Counted from the stretch's first letter, positions 1 through 8,810 are shown. The stretch is 64,000 nt of DNA from Prosthecobacter algae (GCF_039542385.1 NZ_BAABIA010000008.1:1-64000), one strand, 5' to 3'. Notes: generated from the letters alone by a model not told the origin. Made by a program: numbers and translations.

Positions 1-16
1 CCATTCCAAGGCTGGC

Positions 17-304
17 ATGGCCGTTCAGTGGCTCGTTGGCATCGTGCTCGGGGCCGTGGTGACCTGGCTGACAAGCCTCGGCTTGGAGATCCCGCCAGAA
101 ATCCTGGAGAGGCTGACGGCCGCGCTGGTGGCCGCGGGCGTTTGGCTGGTGACCGCGCTGGTGCAAGGCTACCAAACCCGTAACGCGAAGGCCCTACAGC
201 AGCAGCTTGGCGTCAAGCAAGACGGATGGATCGGGCCTAAGACTCTGGACGTCGCTGAGGCGGCAAAAAAGACCATCGCAGCAGCCAAAGCTCGCAAGCC
301 ATGA
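17..304 (+). CDS. Small phage-type membrane protein with peptidoglycan-binding-like tail
   Basis: A 95-aa protein with two hydrophobic segments (about residues 4-25 and 33-52). A short C-terminal stretch has LQQQLGVKQDGWIGPKT, which resembles half of a peptidoglycan-binding type 1 repeat. Its stop overlaps the next start in an ATGA, and a lysin-like gene follows, so it sits in a lysis-type module and may be holin-like; that role is inferred. No in-frame stop lies between base 1 and the ATG, so the gene could begin upstream of the window. Confidence 0.6.
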   Translation: MAVQWLVGIVLGAVVTWLTSLGLEIPPEILERLTAALVAAGVWLVTALVQGYQTRNAKALQQQLGVKQDGWIGPKTLDVAEAAKKTIAAAKARKP

Positions 305-519
305 GCGCGAATGATCTGGTGATCAGCCTGCCCTACATCGAGCGGCTGCCGGGCGTGCCCCCTGAGCTGCTCGAAGAGCTGGCGGCCATCGAAGCTGCGT
401 CCATCGTCCAGCGGGACGCCTGCTTGGATCTGGACCAGCGGCGGCAGGATCTGGAAGATCGTGTGCAACAGCAATGGACGGCTGAGCAGATCCAGGCGGC
501 CATGAGCGTCTCACTTTGA
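301..519 (+). CDS. Small coiled-coil phage-type protein
   Basis: A 72-aa, mostly helical, charged protein (QRRQDLEDRVQQQ near the C-terminus suggests a short coiled coil). It overlaps the preceding membrane protein gene by four bases and lies 15 bases before the lysin-like gene, so the three look co-transcribed. The position would suit a small accessory of a phage lysis module, such as a spanin-like or regulatory protein, but there is no signal peptide or lipobox. I do not recognise the family. Confidence 0.5.
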   Translation: MSANDLVISLPYIERLPGVPPELLEELAAIEAASIVQRDACLDLDQRRQDLEDRVQQQWTAEQIQAAMSVSL

Positions 520-534
520 CATTGGGGCTGAGGC

Positions 535-1122
535 ATGAGCCAGCGTCCCACCCATGAGATCAAGATCGGGCAGTTTATCGTCACGTCTGAAGCTAGGCGT
601 GACAAGCAGGGGAAGATTAGTGTGTATGCCATCCCTAGCGGCGATGGTGGTGGCAAGTATGAGATCGCAGGGATCAATGATCGCTACCACCCCGACGCTG
701 CTGCTCGCCTGAAAAAGCTGATCCAGGCTGGACGGCAAGATGAAGCAGAGGCCGAGGCGGTGGAATACATCCTCAGCTACACCGACCAGGTGCGGGGCTG
801 GCATCCAGATCCAGGCATCCAAGCCTTCCTCAGAGATACCGCATTCAATCGCGGTCCAGGTGGAGCTGCCAAAATCCTTCAGATTGCCATCGGTGGTCGC
901 GTGAAGGTGGATGGCGTGGTAGGTGGCATCACTCGAGCGGCCGCCAATCAAGTGACAGTCACCATCGGTTCGCGAGGCCTGCTGGTGAAACTTCTGGACG
1001 CCAGGGAACGCTATGAGCGACAGATCGCCCCACCAGTGGGCAGCCGTGCGAAGTTCTGGAAAGGCCTACAGAGTCGCTGGAAGAAGGCTTTTGAATTCGC
1101 CTGGGGGCTAATTCAGAAATGA
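535..1122 (+). CDS. GH108-like lysin with PG_binding_3-type domain
   Basis: A 195-aa protein. The N-terminal half has SEARRD (Glu19 is the candidate catalytic acid) followed by GDGGGKYEIAGIN and RYHP, which resembles phage N-acetylmuramidases of the GH108 type. Residues about 100-150 (FNRGPGGAAKILQ, VDGVVGGIT) match the pattern of the associated peptidoglycan-binding domain. It would cut cell-wall glycan strands at the end of a phage cycle. The two small genes just upstream complete a lysis-like module. There is no signal peptide, so release would need a holin. The family match was made by eye. Confidence 0.7.
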   Translation: MSQRPTHEIKIGQFIVTSEARRDKQGKISVYAIPSGDGGGKYEIAGINDRYHPDAAARLKKLIQAGRQDEAEAEAVEYILSYTDQVRGWHPDPGIQAFLRDTAFNRGPGGAAKILQIAIGGRVKVDGVVGGITRAAANQVTVTIGSRGLLVKLLDARERYERQIAPPVGSRAKFWKGLQSRWKKAFEFAWGLIQK

Positions 1123-1191
1123 TCAAAGTATCTGCGCTATAACGCTACTATACATTGATACACTTCGGTTGTTAGGCCATATGTAGGCCCA

Positions 1192-1479
1192 ATGAAAACC
1201 GCCTACAACACCGCCGCCGAATTCGTCCAGACCCTCACCGATAAAGGTTTCAAACCTGCCCGCTGGGACCGCGAAGACTGCCGGATTCTGGCCATCGCAA
1301 ACCCTGAAGGTTTTCACACCCTCCGGGTGGTGATCGACAACGAAGGCGAGGACAAGCCTCATGCAATCGGCCTCCTCAAGCTGGATGGCAAGCGCAGCCA
1401 AATGGTGAGCTGGAAAAGCGACCTCAGCGCCCACATGCCCCTCGCTGCCCTCCTGGCCCTGATTGAAGCCTGCGTTTAA
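1192..1479 (+). CDS. Hypothetical protein at edge of phage-like element
   Basis: A 95-aa soluble protein with no recognisable motif. Predicted strands (CRILAIAN, LRVVIDN) alternate with a C-terminal helix. It starts 69 bases after the lysin-like gene on the same strand and ends immediately before the short repeats that flank the putative attachment site, so it is probably the last gene of the element. No good ribosome-binding site is visible. Confidence 0.4.
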   Translation: MKTAYNTAAEFVQTLTDKGFKPARWDREDCRILAIANPEGFHTLRVVIDNEGEDKPHAIGLLKLDGKRSQMVSWKSDLSAHMPLAALLALIEACV

Positions 1480-1480
1480 C

Positions 1481-1659
1481 GTTACACGAGCGTTACACGC
1501 CGCCTCCCTTTCCCTTAGAATACAATAGCCGGAGAATAATTCGAGTCCTGTCTCCGGCACCACTGAGGGAGGCTGTACGTAGGATGGCGATGTGGCAAGC
1601 GCGGCTGGAAAAAGCCCGAAAAGTCACGATAGACGGCACGCGAGCGACTCACGTGTAAC
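1481..1659. repeat. GTTACACG repeats flanking the putative att core
   Basis: GTTACACG occurs at 1481-1488 and again at 1492-1499 (11-base period). Its reverse complement CGTGTAAC lies at 1652-1659 on the other side of the tRNA-like fragment. Direct copies on one arm and an inverted copy on the other are what tyrosine-recombinase arm sites often look like. That reading is inference. Confidence 0.4.
1528..1562 (+). other. tRNA-Leu 3'-end fragment, putative attachment site
   Basis: Bases 1540-1562 read as the last 23 nt of a tRNA: T-loop TTCGAGT, T-stem half CCTGT, acceptor half CTCCGGC, discriminator A and CCA. The acceptor sequence suits tRNA-Leu. The bases just upstream do not pair with CCTGT and there is no anticodon arm, so this is not a working tRNA. 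Phage-like genes on the left suggest an att copy made by integration at a tRNA 3' end. GCCGGAG at 1528-1534 does pair with the acceptor half, so a tRNA collapsed by internal deletion is the alternative. Confidence 0.55.
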
Positions 1660-1709
1660 GCCTGGTCGTTCTAAGCAATGCCCATTCGAAAAAGGAAACT
1701 CGCTGCACC

Positions 1710-2333
1710 TTATTCAGGACGATAAATTTCCAGCTTGGCGGTGACAGGGTCGATTTGCAGAGTGTAAAAATTGGCTGGTAGTTCCTGCCGCAGCGAGTCC
1801 TGGGCATCCAGCAGCGTGAGATGCCAGGCTCCTGTCTCGGGCAGATCGGTGGAGCCGTCTGGGCGAAAGCGGATAGCCACATACTCTTGGTCACCTTCGG
1901 AGGTCGTCTCGCTTTGCGGCTCCAGCGTCCAGAGACTGGACCAACCTGGATCATTGCTGATGAGAACGCCCTCTGGCACGAGCACTCGCGAACCGATCTT
2001 CTCCAGGCTGGCGATGTCTTCTTCAAGCACATCGGACTCGTTTTCCACCCATTGGAGGAGCTGCAAATACTGCCCACTGCGGCCATCTTCTGGGGGAACA
2101 AGAGGGGTCTTGTAAAAGCGAAGTTCAACATCCGAAGAGAAGGTCACGGCCAATCCTTGGGCTTCGATGATCTTGCCACTGATCAAATCACCCGCCGAGG
2201 TCAGCCGAGAGGCGCGGATAGCTCCCAGCATGGAGGGGGCGGCCAGGGCAACGATCATCCCCAGAATGAGGACGACGCTGAGACTTTCGATGAGTGTGAA
2301 ACCTGGACGCGCAGAGCGGCGGGATATTTTCAT
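1710..2333 (-). CDS. Verru_Chthon cassette protein D (prepilin-like)
   Basis: A 207-aa protein with a type IV prepilin N-terminus: a basic leader, then the peptidase site G|FTLIESLSVV and a hydrophobic helix to about residue 37, as in pseudopilins. The remainder is a mixed globular domain with no recognised fold. It is the last of four genes in the A-B-C-D order known as the Verru_Chthon cassette, whose function is not established. It would be processed by PilD and assembled at, or secreted across, the envelope by a type II secretion or pilus-like machine. The family assignment rests on gene order, size and N-terminal motif. Confidence 0.8.
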   Translation of the reverse strand: MKISRRSARPGFTLIESLSVVLILGMIVALAAPSMLGAIRASRLTSAGDLISGKIIEAQGLAVTFSSDVELRFYKTPLVPPEDGRSGQYLQLLQWVENESDVLEEDIASLEKIGSRVLVPEGVLISNDPGWSSLWTLEPQSETTSEGDQEYVAIRFRPDGSTDLPETGAWHLTLLDAQDSLRQELPANFYTLQIDPVTAKLEIYRPE

Positions 2334-2422
2334 ACGACAATGGAAAAGAAGGGGATAAAGGCAACCTAACCAACGATGTTGTTCATTCGATAGGCAGGCT
2401 GACCTTGAAGCCAGGGACGAGT

Positions 2423-3568
2423 TCAGTAAGTCGTGCTGTCCCAGGCGGCATTGCGAAGGGGGACAGTGGCAGTAAAGACACGAAAATTCAGCCGCTCCGC
2501 CGTGAGGTAATCTTTGAGGCGGGTGAGATCACGTTCGTAATGACGCGACTCTGCAAAGGGAGCGTCGGCAGCGGCACAAATGTCCACGGCCGTATTACCC
2601 TGACTGGCCAGCCACCTTCCCATGCTCCCCTCCTCACCAGCGACGAGGGTGACGCGCACGAGCGGTGGCAATAAATGGCTGGTACCCTGGTCCAGTGTGC
2701 CATCGGCCCTCACCACAGGCTTGTCCAAGGCAGGTGTGGTATTGTTCGCATCGCGGGAGGAGTAGCGGTATCCTGGGGCCAGCCACCAGGGGGATTTGCC
2801 AGTGCCTTCTACTGTCTCTGGTGGCACCTGAGGGCTGATGACCAGCAGCAGAACGTTATCCGCAATCGGTCGCGAAACCGCATCGATGTCCTGCTTGAAC
2901 CAATCGGCCCGAGTATAAACGGTGTTTCCCTGCACGGTCTTGGAGCTGGCACTTCCTCCCGCTGCCGCAGTGCCCGCAGTCAGGCTGGTCTGCTCCGCCG
3001 GTGGCCTGTATTCCATGAGCTGATACCGAAACTTTACAGGCACCACCCCGCCCGGCAGAAAGGCCGGGCGCTGATCTTCATTGCTCTGAAAACGGACATA
3101 GTAACCGCGCGCGTTCAGTAGGTTTCCCAGCCCACGATAGCTCTGACTGAGACCCAAAGGGGCCTGGAAAAAAAGCGCCTGACCGGGCAAGTCTGCTGGT
3201 GTCTCACCCGTGCCCAATTCTACACCGGGGAGAATGCGGAAGTCGAGTTCAGACTGCCGGACATAACCCGCAGGCGGAGATGCGGCGTCTGCAGGCGGCA
3301 CATTGGATCCCGTGGCGGCATAGTGATAATCCCAGTAGGTATTCAAGGTGGCCTGGGACAGGTTCCGGGTGATGGTCTCAAAGGCGATCCGTGCCCCACG
3401 AAACTGGTTCACTTTGCCCTTCGTGTCCCTCCAGGATCGCTGCATCGTCTCCAAGGCACTGAGGGTCACCAGCAGCAGCACGGCGAGTACGGCAGTGGAT
3501 ACCAGCAGTTCCACCAATGTAAAACCTAGCTTCCGAGATGAAGGGAAACGAAAGCGATAAGGATTCAT
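2423..3568 (-). CDS. Verru_Chthon cassette protein C (prepilin-like)
   Basis: A 381-aa protein. I chose the ATG that puts 15 residues before the prepilin cleavage site G|FTLVELLVS; the reading frame is open further upstream, but the extra sequence has no prepilin character. A hydrophobic helix runs to about residue 40. The large globular region is like PulJ/GspJ-type minor pseudopilins only in overall layout. It lies between cassette genes B and D on the same strand, with gaps of roughly 100 bases, so B-C-D probably form one transcript. Confidence 0.8.
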   Translation of the reverse strand: MNPYRFRFPSSRKLGFTLVELLVSTAVLAVLLLVTLSALETMQRSWRDTKGKVNQFRGARIAFETITRNLSQATLNTYWDYHYAATGSNVPPADAASPPAGYVRQSELDFRILPGVELGTGETPADLPGQALFFQAPLGLSQSYRGLGNLLNARGYYVRFQSNEDQRPAFLPGGVVPVKFRYQLMEYRPPAEQTSLTAGTAAAGGSASSKTVQGNTVYTRADWFKQDIDAVSRPIADNVLLLVISPQVPPETVEGTGKSPWWLAPGYRYSSRDANNTTPALDKPVVRADGTLDQGTSHLLPPLVRVTLVAGEEGSMGRWLASQGNTAVDICAAADAPFAESRHYERDLTRLKDYLTAERLNFRVFTATVPLRNAAWDSTTY

Positions 3569-3674
3569 GAAGGAGATGAAGAATGGATTCCCTCTTCGCA
3601 TGTTCTGCGATGAAGGTTTGGAGCAGAGAATCTCCAGTTTATTTGCAATCCTTTTCGTTAGACCTGACGCCGTC

Positions 3675-4199
3675 TCACTTGCCCGTGCGGGCGATGAGCG
3701 TGGTGTGGGTCCGATAGGCCATCGGCAGTGCACGATCGAAATCGAAGCTTTCATTGGCGACGCTGGCCACCTTGACTGTCACTCGGCGCAGGTAGGGATC
3801 CGTACCGTCCTCTTCTGCCTGCGGAGTAGCATCCGCTGGCAGGGATACGTCGCGGGCAGGCACACGCACTTCCGCCACATAGGCGAGTTCAGGCCCTGGC
3901 TCATCGGTTTCAAGGGCGACACCTTGATCATCAAAGTAATAACGCTGCTGATCAAAGGCCGGCGCCAGAATGTCCTCTCCGCTGACATTCTGCCAGCGGG
4001 CCTGGCTGACGCTGCCCAGCACGTGGGTAGTGATGCGCGTCTCGGCGGCCACGTTTCCTGCTTCTTTGACATTGTTCAGCCCATGAGGAATGAGACCTAG
4101 CAGCGTGGTTAGGGCCAGAGCCGTGATGCCACTGGCAAGGGTCACTTCCACCAGGGAAAAACCACGGCGGAGGGGGCGGGAGAAAGCAGGAATTTTCAT
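3675..4199 (-). CDS. Verru_Chthon cassette protein B (prepilin-like)
   Basis: A 174-aa protein whose first residues include the prepilin cleavage site RRG|FSLVEVTLA and a helix ending near residue 40, like GspI/PilV-type minor pseudopilins. A short globular C-terminal domain follows. It is the first gene of the B-C-D run. An operator-like TGAATTA/TAATTCA dyad lies about 80 bases upstream of its start and is repeated upstream of cassette gene A, which suggests a promoter of its own under shared control. Confidence 0.8.
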   Translation of the reverse strand: MKIPAFSRPLRRGFSLVEVTLASGITALALTTLLGLIPHGLNNVKEAGNVAAETRITTHVLGSVSQARWQNVSGEDILAPAFDQQRYYFDDQGVALETDEPGPELAYVAEVRVPARDVSLPADATPQAEEDGTDPYLRRVTVKVASVANESFDFDRALPMAYRTHTTLIARTGK

Positions 4200-4261
4200 A
4201 AACTTATGAGGGGGGGTTGGGGGGCCGCCTTCCTGCGTGGGATCAGCGTCGCCAGATATAA

Positions 4262-4308
4262 CACACTGGACAGGTATGAATTAAACCCTAATTCACTCCA
4301 ATCAAGTG
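4262..4308 (-). promoter_or_regulatory. Operator-like dyad upstream of cassette B
   Basis: TGAATTA (4277-4283) and TAATTCA (4289-4295) form a 7-bp inverted repeat with a 5-base spacer. The surrounding block (GGTATGAATTAA, CCCTAATTCA, CCAATCAAGT) is nearly the same, in the same order, as the block upstream of cassette A at 8746-8810. The position, 63-109 bases before the cassette B start, fits a promoter or operator. Confidence 0.55.
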
Positions 4309-4345
4309 GGGATTTCAAAAAAGACGAAGTAGCCTTTTACGATCT

Positions 4346-7300
4346 TCAAAAGCCGAACCGCTGCGTCTGCAGGATGCGGAATTCATGATAGTGGTCCAGC
4401 GTCTGACCGGCCGGGTTCGTGGCGAAGTCAGGAAGCCCTGGCTGCGTTGGATCAAGATGGCGCTCAATCAGGGTGGAGCCGCGATGCTCGCCGCTGATTT
4501 TGTCGCCGTCGCCCATGGTGTCAGGCCCGGAGGAGCGGGCCTTTTTGATCGTCTGGGCGATGAAGTGCACCCGGAACGTGTTTGACCGAGTGGTGACGCG
4601 CGGATACAGCCCGGCATAGGGACGTTCGCGGGTGTTATCGCCCGTCAGACGGTGGTCACGCCAAAAGGCCTCCATCTGCGTGTGATCCTGGATGCCGGGA
4701 GCGTCCTTGGGCACCAAGTGGATATCGCAGATCTCGCTGGGACTGATGAAGGCACGCCCCTGGGCAAACCGTTCCTCAAACTGCGCCAGGGTCTTCTCCA
4801 CATCCACCTTATAGTGCCACTGCTTGCCCTGCGTACTTCCCCAGAAAGCATTCTGATTGCTGGCATTGGGAAACACCTTGTAGTTAGGCGCATCCTCCGT
4901 GGGCACGGCGTGAATCACTTCTCCTGCGAGGGCGGCATGCAGGGCCGTGGCCCGCCGGATGTGTGTAAAGGGGAAGATCTGGTAATTCAGGTTCACCTTG
5001 CCTGCGGTGGAGAAGGGCTCGCTGATGGCATAGGGCTCCACCACGGGCATCCAGAAATACTCCAGCAGAAGATGGTCCGCCGGGCTGTTGCCGCCCAGCT
5101 TCGTGGGGCCACCGGGATGGCCCTGCTGCGGACGAAACAGCAGAGTTCGCCACGGATCTCCCGCCTGCACACCGCTGGGCAGGGAGCCAAACATCACTGG
5201 CGAAGGAATCATCCGGTTCGGCGAATAAAAGTCCTGTTCGGTGGTGCGATGCTGGGCACTTTCACTGAAGTAAGCCACACCGCCATTGCCAGCCACAATG
5301 TTCAGGTTTCCTTCATCAGGCTTATTGATGTACGGGCCATCGCGGTGGGTGCCGGGACCGTTGTCGAAGTCGCCATATCGCTGTGCCGCCTCGCGGGCAT
5401 CCGGCAGGTAGGGGAAATCAGGCAGACGATGATTGGGGTAGCCTGCACCAGTTTCATTGGGCACCAGACGGGCAGCAAAATCCGTGTTTCCACCGTAGTC
5501 ATAACCGGGCAGGTGATTGGACACAAAATTGGTTAAACTGTGGGCAAGCCTGCGGCTGCCATAGTGGCGATGCGGAGCCCAGTCGTCTGCGGGCACCACG
5601 TTCTTGGCAGCAGTAAGGCGGTAATCTCCGTGCCGGATGGTCACCGTCTGCACCACATCACTGCCTTCCAATTCCTCAGCCGCATCCACCTCATTCTGAA
5701 GGTTCGCATTGTTCTGCGTGCGGAAGATGCGCGGAGCACCGTTCTGCACGGAGTCGAAACCAAAGAAGAATGCCCCCATGGTGTGCTTATTGTTCACGTG
5801 CGGGGCGATGTGATGGCGGAAGAGACGCCCGCGCATCGTGGCACCACCCTGCGGAGCTTTTTTGTCCAGTCCTGCAAGCGAATCGCGATTGCCAAAACCG
5901 AGGGCGCCACGCGAGTAAAAAGTCCACCAAGCAGGTGGCTCGCGCCCCTGATCAGGGCCTACAGGTCGCGCCGCCGTACGGACCAGCGTGGGCGGGCGCA
6001 GAGATACAGCAGGGAACTCCGGCTCCAGCGTCTGCACCAGCTCTGCGGGCGATTCCAGGGAGGAAACAGTGCGACCCAAGTGGCCAGAATACACCTCCAC
6101 GGTCAGTGGCACAGCCTGCGCCAGATCCGTATTGCTGAGCGTCATGTTCTGCGTTCCCTGGCGCCCCACCTCAATGTCCACAAAGTTGCTGATGAGATCA
6201 TAATTGAGCACGCACTGGGTATCGCGGCTGGCGCTGGCGGGCTTCACCTCCCAGTTGTCATTGCCATAACTCACATCCGCAGGCATCGGGGCACGTGCAG
6301 GCACTTCGCGCCCTCGCAGCAGTCCCTTCAGGCCGGTTCCATAACCGCCCTGCATCTGAGCCCCTGGGTGGGTGGCACGACGCCCGGTGTAAAAGAGCTC
6401 TTCATCATTGGGAAACAGCGGCCTGCCATTGACCCGGAATTTACTCAGTCCCTTCACTTTCACGGTCAGGTCAGGCTCGATCAAAGTATAGCCAGCCGTG
6501 GGGATGAAAAACTCCAGCAACAGGCGCGCCTGGATGCGGCGGAAACCGGGCCGCAGAGGCGTATTGACGGAAAGCTGGTGGTTCCAATTATCCTTCTGGT
6601 AACCAGGATGCTTTTTGTCCGGGCCATACGGGAATCCATTGGTCAAAGGATACCGGACGTTGTCCGCCGGCTCATTGCGGCTAGGGTCCGGTGTAGGTCG
6701 CGGAGGAAAGTTCGAGTACCACCGGTCTTCAGCTCCACTGGGTGGATTGTTGCCCAGTTGTCCCTTTTTGGCGCTGCCACCGCCCGGCTTACCAATCGCC
6801 GGATCTTTTTCCATCAGCGGATTGTCAGGATCGTCGGTGTTGTCCGCTGCGCAGATGAAATGCAGTCCCACCTCTGTGATCGTGGGAAAGCGGCCGAAGC
6901 CCTGCACGACCTCACCATTCACCGTCCAGCGGGAAGGAGTCACCTGACCATGGCCGGGAAAGCCCAGCTTTTCCACCTGCCCACCTTCGGCATCGGGATC
7001 ATCAGGATCCGTGGCTGCGCCAAAAAAGCGCGGGTCTGTGAAGGTCTTGAAAGTGGTCGGGCGGGCGCTGTTGGCCACGTAGCCCAGCATGGCGTTTTGG
7101 GCTTTCCCAGTGCCATCAAACTTGTCCGTCCCCCGGATCAGGCTGCCATCATGCAGGTTCACACTGCGGATGTAGTCGAAAATTTCCACGAGTACCTGCG
7201 GCATGTCTTTGCCGTACTTTTGGTTAAACGTCTGACCCGCCGAAGTGGCAAATCCCGGAACGGGCCTGGCCAGCATTTCCTGCAGATAGGTCAGCAGCGT

Positions 7301-8686
7301 CTTGTTCTCTGGAAGGTCAATGTCCTGAGAGGTAGAGTCAGCCCATCCCCGCTGGAAGACGTAGCTGCGGGTGCCCCCCGCCGTGCGCAGGGTGCCGCAA
7401 TGAGCGATCAACTGATCAAAGGAGGTGCGATATTCGGGTCCCCTGTAGCTGACGGGCCAAGCGGCGATTTTCGGCAGGCCCAGCGGATTCGCCTCAGGCA
7501 CGCGGCTGTGCGCCGTGAGAAAGAAACCCGCACGCTGGATGGCCTCAGCACCCAAAACGGCTCCGCCCAATTGGTTAGGCTGGCGGCTTTCGTTCAGCAG
7601 CAGTTCATCCAGGCTGGCATACAGGCGCTCCCTTTTGTAAGTCGCTAGAGCCACGGCTGCAATGTCCGGGTCACTGTAAGCACGCGTACCTGCACGGCTG
7701 CCCCCAGGCCCAATCTTTGGCACCAGATCGTAGATGGACTCCTTCTGCGCAGTTCCCAGCACCTGCCCAGGAAACAAGATGGGCCCCAGTGCCGTGGTAG
7801 CCGGGTGCCCTGGGTAACGCTGAAACTCCCCCCCCACTGGCTGATAGCGTGCATAACCTGCATCCTGGTCGTAAAAAAACGTCGGCATAGCCCAGGGAGT
7901 CGGCTCAGAGGCCGTGTTCACATTCACTTTTGAGGACTCATCATCCGTCCAGAAAGCGACTCGCCCCACGATGGGATTCTGAGCCGTCGCAGGCACCGCC
8001 CCGGCAAATTCGTTTTGCTCGTTCAATGTCCCCAGGCTGCCGTCTTTCAGCACATAAAGCCACTCCACAGGCATTGGCACCCGCTGGCGGTCGCCACCCG
8101 TTGTACGCACTCCCCCCACAGGCTGCCCAGCCACGTTTTGCTCGCGGTAGGAAAAGCCGCCGATGCTGCCCCCTCCCGTCACCTGGGCCCGTGGATCAAG
8201 AATCGGAAACAGCAATATAGGCTGCCCCTGGGGAGTCGTGCGCACCGCCGGGCGGTTCAGATCTGCATAACGATGTGGGTGCTCCTGCCAGTCTCCCGGC
8301 ACGGCATCCGCCAGCAATTGGGTTTCAATGTTGCCCGGATCCCGCAGCACCAACACAGGGCTGGAGTAAAGTTTGTAGGCCGACTGGGTCTGCCCGCTGG
8401 TCGCGTAGCGGCGTACCAGTCCTGGCTGAGAAGTCCAGGCTTCCCAGCCCGTAGTCCCAGTGTTTTGCGTGGTGGCCTTGCGCAGTTGGGAAATCACCAG
8501 ATTCACCGCCACTTCCGAAAGCTGGCGCGCCTGCTGGCCATCCGCACTGACATGCGCAGACTTCAGCTCTGTCTGCGAGATCGAAAGCATGGCCACGATG
8601 AGCATCGTCATCAGGGCGACTAGCGAGATCACCGTCACCAGGGCAATGCCAGAGCGGTGGGGATGAAGGGGGGAAAGAATTTTCAT
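4346..8686 (-). CDS. Verru_Chthon cassette protein A
   Basis: A 1446-aa protein. The chosen start (MKILSPLHPHRSG) puts a short basic leader before a hydrophobic segment (ALVTVISLVALMTMLIVAML) and the polar helix ISQTELKSA. This resembles the N-terminus of GspK/PilX-like large minor pseudopilins. The rest is a very large extracytoplasmic region rich in Pro, Gly, Asp and Arg, with no catalytic motif I can see. It is the first and largest gene of the cassette, and its size fits the family. Function is unknown; a surface or secretion-linked role together with B, C and D is inferred. A 20-codon upstream extension to another ATG is possible but lacks leader character. Confidence 0.82.
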   Translation of the reverse strand: MKILSPLHPHRSGIALVTVISLVALMTMLIVAMLSISQTELKSAHVSADGQQARQLSEVAVNLVISQLRKATTQNTGTTGWEAWTSQPGLVRRYATSGQTQSAYKLYSSPVLVLRDPGNIETQLLADAVPGDWQEHPHRYADLNRPAVRTTPQGQPILLFPILDPRAQVTGGGSIGGFSYREQNVAGQPVGGVRTTGGDRQRVPMPVEWLYVLKDGSLGTLNEQNEFAGAVPATAQNPIVGRVAFWTDDESSKVNVNTASEPTPWAMPTFFYDQDAGYARYQPVGGEFQRYPGHPATTALGPILFPGQVLGTAQKESIYDLVPKIGPGGSRAGTRAYSDPDIAAVALATYKRERLYASLDELLLNESRQPNQLGGAVLGAEAIQRAGFFLTAHSRVPEANPLGLPKIAAWPVSYRGPEYRTSFDQLIAHCGTLRTAGGTRSYVFQRGWADSTSQDIDLPENKTLLTYLQEMLARPVPGFATSAGQTFNQKYGKDMPQVLVEIFDYIRSVNLHDGSLIRGTDKFDGTGKAQNAMLGYVANSARPTTFKTFTDPRFFGAATDPDDPDAEGGQVEKLGFPGHGQVTPSRWTVNGEVVQGFGRFPTITEVGLHFICAADNTDDPDNPLMEKDPAIGKPGGGSAKKGQLGNNPPSGAEDRWYSNFPPRPTPDPSRNEPADNVRYPLTNGFPYGPDKKHPGYQKDNWNHQLSVNTPLRPGFRRIQARLLLEFFIPTAGYTLIEPDLTVKVKGLSKFRVNGRPLFPNDEELFYTGRRATHPGAQMQGGYGTGLKGLLRGREVPARAPMPADVSYGNDNWEVKPASASRDTQCVLNYDLISNFVDIEVGRQGTQNMTLSNTDLAQAVPLTVEVYSGHLGRTVSSLESPAELVQTLEPEFPAVSLRPPTLVRTAARPVGPDQGREPPAWWTFYSRGALGFGNRDSLAGLDKKAPQGGATMRGRLFRHHIAPHVNNKHTMGAFFFGFDSVQNGAPRIFRTQNNANLQNEVDAAEELEGSDVVQTVTIRHGDYRLTAAKNVVPADDWAPHRHYGSRRLAHSLTNFVSNHLPGYDYGGNTDFAARLVPNETGAGYPNHRLPDFPYLPDAREAAQRYGDFDNGPGTHRDGPYINKPDEGNLNIVAGNGGVAYFSESAQHRTTEQDFYSPNRMIPSPVMFGSLPSGVQAGDPWRTLLFRPQQGHPGGPTKLGGNSPADHLLLEYFWMPVVEPYAISEPFSTAGKVNLNYQIFPFTHIRRATALHAALAGEVIHAVPTEDAPNYKVFPNASNQNAFWGSTQGKQWHYKVDVEKTLAQFEERFAQGRAFISPSEICDIHLVPKDAPGIQDHTQMEAFWRDHRLTGDNTRERPYAGLYPRVTTRSNTFRVHFIAQTIKKARSSGPDTMGDGDKISGEHRGSTLIERHLDPTQPGLPDFATNPAGQTLDHYHEFRILQTQRFGF

Positions 8687-8745
8687 GCAACCAGGGGAGA
8701 TCGCGAGAAAACCATCCTGTAGAGACAGGTTAGATATCCCTCGCA

Positions 8746-8810
8746 TTAATTCACACTCGATAGGTGTGAATTAACACACACCCTAATTCATCCAATTCAA
8801 GTATGAATTA
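8746..8810 (-). promoter_or_regulatory. Quadruple TGAATTA/TAATTCA operator-like array upstream of cassette A
   Basis: Four heptamers alternate in orientation: TAATTCA 8747, TGAATTA 8767, TAATTCA 8784, TGAATTA 8804, with starts 20, 17 and 20 bases apart. The first pair extends to a perfect 11-bp inverted repeat, TTAATTCACAC at 8746-8756 and GTGTGAATTAA at 8764-8774, with a 7-base spacer. The second pair gives an 8-bp inverted repeat with an 11-base spacer. The array starts 60 bases before the cassette A start. It looks like tandem sites for a dimeric regulator, which is not identified. Confidence 0.6.

Noticed and set aside
1584-1658. A 24-codon frame (MAMWQARLEKARKV...) right of the att-like site
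   Set aside because: Too short to support; it could be the start of a disrupted gene, but there is nothing to align it with.
5540-7648. A 702-aa plus-strand open frame opposite cassette A
   Set aside because: It is antisense to a well-supported gene, with Arg/His-rich composition typical of a GC-rich shadow frame. The same applies to long frames at 12889-14241, 16239-17657, 24099-25397 and 47271-48566.
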